Source: Jaminaea rosea (taxonomy: Eukaryota > Basidiomycota > Exobasidiomycetes > Microstromatales). Taken from it: a stretch of 64,000 bases of DNA. A program made the position numbers and the translations under genes. The notes under the pieces are model-generated. The model saw only the letters and a list, made by a program, of their open reading frames with translations, searched no databases and was not told the DNA's origin. The DNA lies in contig NW_020289977.1 of the NCBI RefSeq assembly GCF_003144245.1, forward strand, positions 496,001 to 560,000, in the 5' to 3' direction. Each line of letters starts with the position of its first letter. Within the stretch, counting starts at the first letter, position 1. Positions 53,753-64,000 of this stretch are shown here, in pieces.

Positions 53753-55693
53753 ATGCTGTCGTCCAGGCGATCACCAGTAGGCGGGGCCGCTGCCAGTTTG
53801 TCGAAGCAGCTCTGGGCGACCTACGCTCAACGGGCCCCAGCGCGCACCTACGCTACCGTCGTGCCCTCGCAGCTCCAGTCTGGGCCCACCATCGACGTGA
53901 CCGACAAGCTGCCCGTCCACTATAGCAAGGATGGTAAGCCAAAGGAAAAGTTGGTCATCTTGGGATCAGGTTGGGCGGGCTACACACTGCTGCGAGCCAT
54001 TGACAAGGAAAAGTACGACACGTACCTCGTATCGCCCAACACCTACTTTGCCATGACGCCGCTCCTTGCCTCGGCCGCTACGGGAGCCCTTGAGTTCCGC
54101 AACGTCATGGAGGTGAGGGCGTCCCTAGATCTGCTTTGACGCGAAAGGTTGCTGAACAACGCCCGCCCTGCTCACCGCAGCCCGTCCGCGAGACGTTCGA
54201 CACCTACTTCTGGCATGCCTACTGCGACGGCATTGACTTTGCCCAGAAGAAGTGAGGAACAGAGCCCAGGTCATCGAGGAATTCGTGTACAGCGTCGTTT
54301 TGCTGACCAAATTGTCTCCAATGCCCGCACAGAGTCCATCTCACGCCCGCCTACCCACCTCCGTTTAGAGCCGTCGATCCGACCGTCCCGAGCCAGGAGC
54401 AGCAGAAGGGCACCTCACCAGCGCAGAATCAGCACATCCCCAATGCGCGCGGTGGCCACAGCAGCGCCATGGTTCGGCCGCCTCATCGCCGCGCCATTGA
54501 GGGGAGCGACGCAGGTGACGAAGCCTCCCAGACGAAGCACCACAGCCATGACGCACATGAGAGCTGGAAGTCCCAAGAGGAAGGCCGTACCTACGCACTA
54601 CCCTACGACAAGCTCGTCATTGCCTGCGGGACCTACAATCGCACCTTTGGCACAGAGGGAGTCAAGCAGAACGCTTGGTTCCTCAAGGACGTACAGAACA
54701 GTCGTGCGATTCGCTATCGTATCCTCGAGTGCTTTGAGCAGGCCGAGCACCCCGATCTTACCGATGAGCAGAGGCGCAATCTCTTACACTTCATCGTCGT
54801 CGGTGGTGGACCCACTGGCGCAGAATTCGCTGCAGCGCTGTACGACCTGATCCGCAAAGATATCAAGCGTATCTTCCCAAAGCTGCAACCCCTTGCCAAG
54901 ATTACCATTTTTGACGCCGCCGGGGGCATCCTCAACTCCTTCGACGAGTCTCTGCAGGAGTACGCAAAGAAGCAGTTCCTCCACGACGGGATTGATCTGA
55001 AGCTGAACAGAAAGCCCATCAGGGTGGAGAGAGGCAAATTCATCGTCGAGCCGGACGGAGAGGTTCCCTTTGGGATGCTCGTATGGTCGACGGGCAACGC
55101 GCAGGGCCCCTTGGTGAACAGCATCGACGAGGCAAAGAAGGACAAGAGCGGGGCGCTGCTTACCAACGGGCTACTGCAGGTCTTGGCGGCCGGTGAGGGA
55201 GAAGCCACGGTAGAAGGCAAGACGGTTGAAGGAGTCTACTCATTGGGAGATTGTGCGCAAATTGTCGACTATTCCCTACCGGCTACGGCACAGGTCGCGT
55301 CGCAAAAGGCAAAGTACCTCGCAAACCTTCTCAATGGCAAGACAAAGACTTCGTCTACAACCGGGCAGCTAGAGCCCTTCCGATGGAAGAATATGGGCTC
55401 AATGACGCGGCTTAGCTCAAGTACTGGCATCGCCCAGCTAAAGGGCGGCAAGCTACAGGGCAAGCCGGCCTCGGCGCGTGAGTAGAAGCGCGATCCTGGC
55501 GGCCGGGCAGACGACCTTACTGACCACGTCCTTCACTCCTTCGCTCCTTCTGGCTAATGCGATACGGACGCTCGCCACAGTATGGCACAGCACATACGGT
55601 CTCTATCTGACGATCACCTGGCGCACCAAGATTGGCGTCGCCGTAACGTGGATCCTCAATGCCCTCTTTGGGCGGTCCCTCTCTCGCATGTAG
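53753..55693 (+). CDS. Alternative (rotenone-insensitive) type II NADH dehydrogenase, mitochondrial, 4 exons
   Basis: This single-subunit flavoenzyme passes electrons from NADH to ubiquinone without pumping protons at the inner mitochondrial membrane. Exons 53753-54112, 54181-54251, 54333-55477 and 55581-55693 give 562 residues. Residues 1-37 are a Ser/Arg/Ala presequence (to RTYATVVPS). The FAD-binding fold has KLVILGSGWAGYTLL (71-76 GSGWAG); the NADH site has FIVVGGGPTGAEFAAAL. YSLGDCAQI is the C-terminal flavin motif. A His/Ser-rich insert of about 60 residues (around KHHSHDAHE) interrupts the first domain. The last exon encodes WHSTYGLYLTITWRTKIGV and a basic membrane-anchoring end. There is no EF-hand. 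Internal (Ndi) versus external (Nde) orientation cannot be decided. Confidence 0.92.
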
Positions 55694-55973
55694 ACGAAAC
55701 GCAAGCAAGCATCCACAGTGGAGACTCGAGTCCTTTTTCCAATCTTTTCGTTCTATCTATCATGGTTTCCTTGTGCCCATCTTCTCCGAGCTTCCCCCTT
55801 CATAGAGCATTAGTCAGCTACCAATTCGACCGTCTTCGAGTCACTCGTGGCCCAACTGAGCTGATCTTGCGGAGGAAAAACTGAGAAAGACGTTGCTCTT
55901 CCATTACGGCGGCGCGACTGAGTCGTCGTCGCCCGCGTCGATCTTGTACAGCTCGCACCTGCTCCTGCCTGCT

Positions 55974-58039
55974 CTAGCTAACGCGCATAGCCCTCAATTC
56001 CCTTCCCGCAACGCAAGCCATCCAATCCTGCCTCGTTCCCCCTTGTCCGCCTCCTCCATTCCCGTTGCCATTCCCTCCCGTTCGCGAAGCGTTAGCAGTC
56101 AGCTCACTCCACTCCATCGAGGCGCTCCTCCCATGCTGTCCTGTCCCGCCAGGCGGCGCGTTGCCGCCCGGCCTGAACCACGCAACATTATTGACCATCT
56201 CCTGCGCCTCGTACGCCAAGAATGGGTGCTCGACGGGTGTGCCGCTACCCCAGCCTGAGGAGCTAGCCAGCGAGGCGGAGGAGAGGGAATGAGAGAGCGA
56301 ATGCTGATGACGGTGCCCAGGGGTGCCTGGAGAGGCTTGGGCTGCTGCTGCTGCTGCCGCCGCCGCCGCCGCTGTCGAGTTGCGAGACCGTCTGCCTTGC
56401 GCAGAAGCGGATCGTAAAGTACTTGAGGCTAAGTCGTACACGAGGACTTGGGCATCATCTGATGCTGTACAGATCATGCCTTTTGAGATGGATGAGGAGG
56501 AGCTCGACGTTGACGCCCCGCTGCTATCCCTGTTGGAGCTACCACCAGGTGTCGTAGTGAGGCTGTTGCTGGTACCAGCGAGTGAAGGTGGTCCCCACGC
56601 TACAGCATTGATCCCGGCCTTGTGTCCCTTGAGCTCTAGGATGGGCAGCCCAGGGGCGCGTACGTCCAGGATCTGGATCGAATCAGACTCGAGGTGGAAG
56701 GTGGCTAGGTAATTTGCATCCCAAGGATTGAAGGCGATGCGCAACAAGGGAGCCGCGGGCCCAGCCGCATTTCCTCCTCCCGCCGTGGACCCATTGCGCG
56801 ACGAGCTACTGGTCGACATGCCCGTCCCTGGTCTGGATGTTGAAGCGGGCGGGGGTGGTCCTGCCGTCTCGTAAATGATAGTCGAATGCTCCAACGACCG
56901 CAGATCAAAGACGCGCACTGAACCGTCTGCGCCCACCGAAGCGAAGACGTCGCTGGATCCTGGGCACCAGTCGACGTCGTAGACTTCGCGGTCGTGCGCT
57001 ATCAGCTGGGTGAGGGCGGTCCTTGTTGGTAGGTCCCAGATTGTGCACGTCGTGTCTATCGAGGAGGTAACGATTAGGTTTGGGGAAGGCTGATTCCAAG
57101 AGAAGGACGTGAGGGGTGCCGGTGGGGACATGGAGGTCTTGGACTGGTAGCGATGGATTCGGGTCAGGTCAGCAGCACGGCCTTGCTTTAATGCTCATCG
57201 CGCGCTCTCGCCGGCTCACATGTGCTAGTACGCTCTTCTCTCTCAAGCTGAACCTTGTCTTGCCATTCGCATTGGCATGTCTTCCTCTACTCCCCGCGTA
57301 GCCGTTCGAGCCTGATCCTGCCCCACCATATGAGGCCTCATCCTCTTCTGACTCCCAAGGCGCAACCGACGAATCCGCATTTCTCGCGCACTCCCATATC
57401 CGCAAGCAATCAGCTGTGGACGCCAGGAGCTCTCGATTCGGGTAACCGTCGTGGGACTCCTCATTGGGAACCAGGGGCGATGGAGAGCCTTGATTGGCAC
57501 CCCATGACGCTCGTTTTGCTGACTTGGAGGAAGGGGACATGTAGCCGCGATCCCGATCTGAGGACGATGACGTAGAGAGGGACGACGGCTGGAAGGCTAC
57601 TTTTGTTGCAGGATAGAGGTGATTGGCTGAGGCGAGGCATGATAGACGAGGTTGACTGCGAGTGGTCGAGATGTGAAAGTAAGCAAGGTGTGCCAACAGT
57701 AGACGGCCATGCAGCTTCGTCATCCTTACCCCGCAGCATCGCGCTCGCCGACGTGTCCAAGGACCTGGATTGTGTTTGAGTATTCCTCAACGATGCTCCC
57801 AATGGCTAGTCGAGAGCCAAAGGGCATGCCTGAGCTTGCATCGTCTCGTTCTCTCTGACTTCTCCGCAGCGAACCAGAAGACGATGACGATGACGACGTC
57901 GATGCTCCATTTGAGGACCACGCCAAGGCAAAGATGGGCCCTGTGGAATGATAATGGCGGTGCGTCAGTTGATGATGAGTCTCTTGGAAGCAGCAGAGCG
58001 ATGCTCACAAGGCGCAGAATATGTCGCTGGCGCACCCAT
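55974..58039 (-). CDS. WD40 protein of the WDR68/DCAF7 (AN11) family, 4 exons
   Basis: DCAF7-type proteins are WD40 scaffolds that bind DYRK kinases and DDB1-Cul4 ligases. Exons 58039-58009, 57940-57730, 57655-57220 and 57143-55974 give 615 residues against about 340 in animals. Conserved blocks are YSAPWPIFALAWSSNG, IGSIVEEYSNTIQVLG, NHLYPATKVAFQPSS, then APLTSFSWNQPSPNLIVTSS, DTTCTIWDL, DVFASVGADGSVRVFDLRS with LEHSTIIYE, and NYLATFHLESDSIQILDVR. Extra length comes from Ser-, Gly- and Ala-rich inserts between blades, including an Ala run (12 residues) encoded near 56340-56375. Function is inferred from family identity, which is strong in the blade cores. Confidence 0.9.
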
Positions 58040-58339
58040 GCTATGCGATGGCTGCCTTGTCCTCCTCTGCTAGGTAGGTAGGGTTGCGTTGAGGTGAGTT
58101 GAGTTGCAACTTGGCTGTTGGCTGCGCTGCTCCGTCTTGCCGTTCTTGGCCCACGAGAGGAGAGCGCTGTGCGTCGGCCGTGCGTCCGTGCGAGCGGAGA
58201 CGCGCATCAAGTCGATTTTTCGGCCCGAGAATGAAATTGGTGAACGCGGGCAAACCCCTTTGTTCTTCTTCTTCTTCCTCTCTCGTACACATTGTGCAGC
58301 ATTCAACATCCAGCATCCAGCATCCTGACCACTTTGTTC

Positions 58340-59242
58340 ATGACCGACGCTTTCGTGTGCAGAGGAGCCAGGCATTCCGATCTGGACCGCCTGGCTCCAA
58401 TGCTGTCCGATGCCTTCTCTCGCTCGGCCATCGTCATATTCCCCCGCGGCCACACCGAGGACAGCATTGCCTTTCGACGAGGCGAGCTCGAGCAGTGGTA
58501 TTTGCAATGCGACACCGAGATGGGACCAGGTCATGCGGGGACAGATGCTGGTAGTCGTCGATTCATGGTCGTGTGTAGGAAGGGTCAAGAGGATGAGCCT
58601 GTTGGCTTCTGCCATTACGAAAGGGTCGAGCCCGGAATGAAGCATGTGACGTGGGCAGCTGAGATGCCCGAGATGCCGCCCTTTCCTCAAGGTGGAGACA
58701 AGGAGCAGTACTATCTCTGGAAGGACATGATCTACGAGACCAGAAGAGCAGTGGTAGGAGACCGCCTTCATGCCAGTCAGTCCCGGCGTCCGCGGCTTTG
58801 CACACTAGCTCCTCACGCTCACCGCTCCTTCTCCGCTGCACCTTGCTCAGATGCCCCTATAATGGTAGTCGATTCCGCCATTCGCGGCAAATCCAACTAT
58901 GCACGCCGAGCCATTTCCGACTTCTGTGCTCAACGCTACCTCTCCTGGGGTGACCCTCCCCTATTCAGCGATGCCTACGAGCTAGCCTCTTCCCTCTGGC
59001 TACGCACAGGCTTTCGCTACCTATCACAGCCCATCTTCACGCCTTACCGCTTTGCTACGCATGAGGTTACCGACGCAACAAAGGAGGTGGCACTCCGCCG
59101 TGGCCAGGAGGTACCAGAGGGGGATAAGATGAAGAGGTACAGGACCGTACCTATGGTCAGGTGGAGCTTGGCTGATCGGGATGCCGGAGATAGGATGGCC
59201 CCGAGTACCGAGAAGAGGGAGGGACAGCGGGCTAGGTTGTGA
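58340..59242 (+). CDS. GNAT-fold N-acetyltransferase-like protein, 2 exons
   Basis: Exons 58340-58775 and 58851-59242 give 275 residues. The N-terminus FVCRGARHSDLDRLAPMLSD and DEPVGFCHYERVEPG are the first strand, helix and central beta hairpin of a GNAT fold. The second half (MVVDSAIRGKSNYARRAISD...) occupies the acetyl-CoA loop position but lacks the usual R/Q-G-x-G/A stretch, so catalysis is uncertain. The end ASSLWLRTGFRYLSQPIFT resembles the 'xxLYEKxGF' closing motif. The 75-base intron has no in-frame stop; retention would add 25 residues. It is divergent from the WDR68-like gene, with start codons 300 bases apart. Substrate unknown. Confidence 0.72.
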   Translation: MTDAFVCRGARHSDLDRLAPMLSDAFSRSAIVIFPRGHTEDSIAFRRGELEQWYLQCDTEMGPGHAGTDAGSRRFMVVCRKGQEDEPVGFCHYERVEPGMKHVTWAAEMPEMPPFPQGGDKEQYYLWKDMIYETRRAVVGDRLHASQSRRPRLCTLAPHAHRSFSAAPCSDAPIMVVDSAIRGKSNYARRAISDFCAQRYLSWGDPPLFSDAYELASSLWLRTGFRYLSQPIFTPYRFATHEVTDATKEVALRRGQEVPEGDKMKRYRTVPMVRWSLADRDAGDRMAPSTEKREGQRARL

Positions 59243-59550
59243 TTGGCTGGCCATCACATCGCACCGTCGTGTCGCGCATCATCAACAACAACAACATCAC
59301 TGTACCCGCTCCTGCAAGTCGCATCGCATCCAGCATCACGTTTAATGTCCCATCAGAGGTTTTCATCAACTCCAAATCGCGTCCCCGTCGCTCGTCGCGT
59401 CGCTCAATCGATCAATGCGAGTGAGGCTGCCAATCTATATCGTCGCTATTCAAAAGAAGGTGTGGATGTGTGATGTGAAGCAACAAAGGCCAGTACAGGG
59501 GCTTGAGACGTAACGAAATTTTTGAAGAAGGCAGCGCTGCGCGCCACACT
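59243..59550. other. Intergenic between convergent GNAT and DBP2 genes
   Basis: 308 bases between two converging genes, so it holds two 3' ends. No gene or RNA is supported. Confidence 0.5.
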
Positions 59551-62584
<3,034 letters not shown>

Positions 62585-62996
62585 GATGTCTATGTGTGTG
62601 TGTTTTTTTGCGGGTGGATTAAAGAGAAATGGTTGAGGAGGAGAAAAGAAACAAAGCGAGCAAGGCTGAGCCACAAGCAGAGCGGCGAGGCACTCTGCCG
62701 CCCTGCCCGTTCGCCTCTGCATCGTCAAGTTCGGGACGAAATTTGTGAGCGGCCACCGAGCCACGTTGTGCGTCTTCGCCGTGGGTGGACTTGGCAGCTC
62801 CGCCTGGCCATGTCTATCCGTCGGTCCACTGATCCACCTCTCGACCAAGATTGCAGTTGCAGGGGCGCGCGTCACGCTGCGCAGAGAGGAACATCATCGA
62901 CTTGGTGACAGCTCAACTCCACGGTTCCGCGGTTCGAGACGGCAGCATACACGGAGCGCAGAGGAGGCTGCCATCATCCTCTTGCCATAGAGACCG
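62585..62996. promoter_or_regulatory. Divergent promoter of DBP2 and the cyclin gene
   Basis: 412 bases between divergent start codons of DBP2 and the C-type cyclin. A T8-containing TGTGTGTG stretch lies just upstream of the DBP2 start. No TATA box is certain. Confidence 0.5.
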
Positions 62997-64000
62997 ATGA
63001 CCATGGCGGCTGCCGTAGTGCCACCGCCGTCGGATGGCTCCGTCTTCCTGACGACGACGACGACGGCGTCGACGAGCTACCTGACGCCCGCAACCTACGA
63101 CGACCTCATGACTTCGACGCTCTCCCTCGCGTCAAACCCATCGGCGATCATGGCATTTGAAGGACGCCGAGCACAAGCATGCGGCCTCATTGCCGCAGTG
63201 GGAGCCAAGGTCGGCTTACCCCAGCGTACAATCGACACGGCATTTGTCCTCTGGCACAAGTTTGGCCTCTACCATGGCGCAAGCTCAGGCAATGCTGGGC
63301 AGCATGTCGCGCAGGCGGCTCTCTTTCTGGCCTGCAAGCTCAATGATACACCAAAGAAGACGAGGGAGCTCATCCTAGCATCTTACCCGCTGCGATACCC
63401 TGAGCTCGTCAAGGCTGCTGCCGCCGCGGCTGCAGCGTCCAACGCTGGTGGCAGTGGTGGCGGCGCGAAGCAGACGCAGCAGAACCCTGCCCTTGCCATC
63501 CTACAAGAGACGGATGTAGATTCCCAGCTAATTGAGTCGGAGCGTAACAAGATTCTCCACTTGGAAAGGACCATGCTCGACTCATTAGGCTATGACTTCA
63601 AGATCAGGCAGGCAGTCGAGAGCGTTTCACGAACGATTGTCAAGCTCGGCAAGGCGTGGGCGGTAAACAGGGCTGTCATTGAGAGCGCATGGAGAATAGC
63701 GTCAGATATGTGAGCGCGGTGGCGTGGAAGACTGCGGCGACCTTGCTGACCTTCCCTTCATCCTTTGTCCGCAGCCACCGGACACCGTGCCCCCTGATAC
63801 ACACGCCCGTCACCATCGCACTCGCCTCGTTGCTCGCCGCTGCTCTACTTTGGCCCTCACCCAGCGATAGAATTAATGAGCGAAGTGTTACAATCGTCAA
63901 GAGCATGTTCGGCCTCGCCCCTCGTCCGGAATCAAACGACGGGCAAGGAGACGTCACGATGACTGAGGCGGATGCGGCTCCCAACGGCAGCCATGGCAAC
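62997..64000 (+). CDS. C-type cyclin (Ctk2/Bur2/cyclin K-T-like), 3' end beyond the window
   Basis: A transcription-type cyclin that would activate a CTD kinase (Cdk9/12-like) on RNA polymerase II. Exons 62997-63709 and 63775 to the edge are in frame (313 residues seen). The first cyclin fold has AFEGRRAQACGLIAAVGAKV, then TIDTAFVLWHKFGLYHG and VAQAALFLACKLNDTPKK, where RR and the Lys in ACKLND are cyclin-box contacts. An Ala/Gly/Gln insert (about residues 140-165) precedes RNKILHLERTMLDSLGYDF. The second fold has AWAVNRAVIESAWRIASDI and IHTPVTIALASLLAAALLW. A second ATG lies two codons downstream. Ctk2-like versus Bur2-like cannot be decided without the C-terminus. Confidence 0.83.

Overview
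The window reads as nuclear DNA of a filamentous or dimorphic basidiomycete fungus, most likely a smut-lineage (Ustilaginomycotina-like) species. The evidence is GC-rich, compact DNA; short introns (roughly 50-110 bases) with GTGAGT-type donors and CTGAC/CTAAC branch-like sites; zero to six introns per gene; and a gene set that includes a fungal phytochrome hybrid kinase, a COMPASS Spp1 subunit, an ENA-type P-ATPase and a SAGA Sgf73 subunit. No prokaryotic signatures, transposons, viral fossils, CRISPR arrays, rRNA or convincing tRNA genes were seen. Exon models were built by eye from reading frame, splice sites and family motifs. Each multi-exon model given here closes in frame.

Layout. 1-9 kb: a partial gene, ATP synthase delta (ATP16), divergent Beclin/ATG6, a head-to-head pair of glutathionyl-hydroquinone reductase (ECM4-like) and a maleylacetate-reductase-like iron-ADH family protein, then SAGA subunit SGF73. 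9-21 kb: a SLY41-like sugar-phosphate transporter, a small unknown, a DsbA/FrnE-type oxidoreductase, squalene synthase (ERG9) divergent from a pinin-like splicing factor, a large unknown coiled-coil protein and ER FKBP2. 21-34 kb: an empty 1.8 kb, an Aur1-like PAP2 membrane enzyme, a Msg5-like MAPK phosphatase, a GST and a Ras GTPase-activating protein. 34-46 kb: an unknown Ser-rich protein, COMPASS subunit SPP1, a stand-alone DUF2156 protein (ErgS-like) and an ENA Na+/K+ P-ATPase. 46-64 kb: a 1494-residue phytochrome histidine kinase, an alternative NADH dehydrogenase, a WDR68/DCAF7-type WD protein, a GNAT-fold protein, DEAD-box helicase DBP2 with a very long late intron, and the start of a C-type (Ctk2/Bur2/cyclin K-like) cyclin.

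Most genes are housekeeping genes in unrelated pathways, as is usual for a fungal chromosome arm. Several share themes: chromatin and transcription (SGF73, SPP1, CTK2-like cyclin), RNA processing (pinin, DBP2), signalling (phytochrome, MAPK phosphatase, RasGAP), and sterol or sphingolipid chemistry (ERG9, DUF2156 protein, Aur1-like enzyme).

The most interesting points are the ECM4/maleylacetate-reductase-like pair, which resembles the gene content of bacterial chlorophenol and hydroquinone pathways; the 1162-base DBP2 intron beside a 15-base microexon; the in-frame 21-base microexon carrying zinc ligands of the SPP1 PHD finger; and the free-standing DUF2156 protein.
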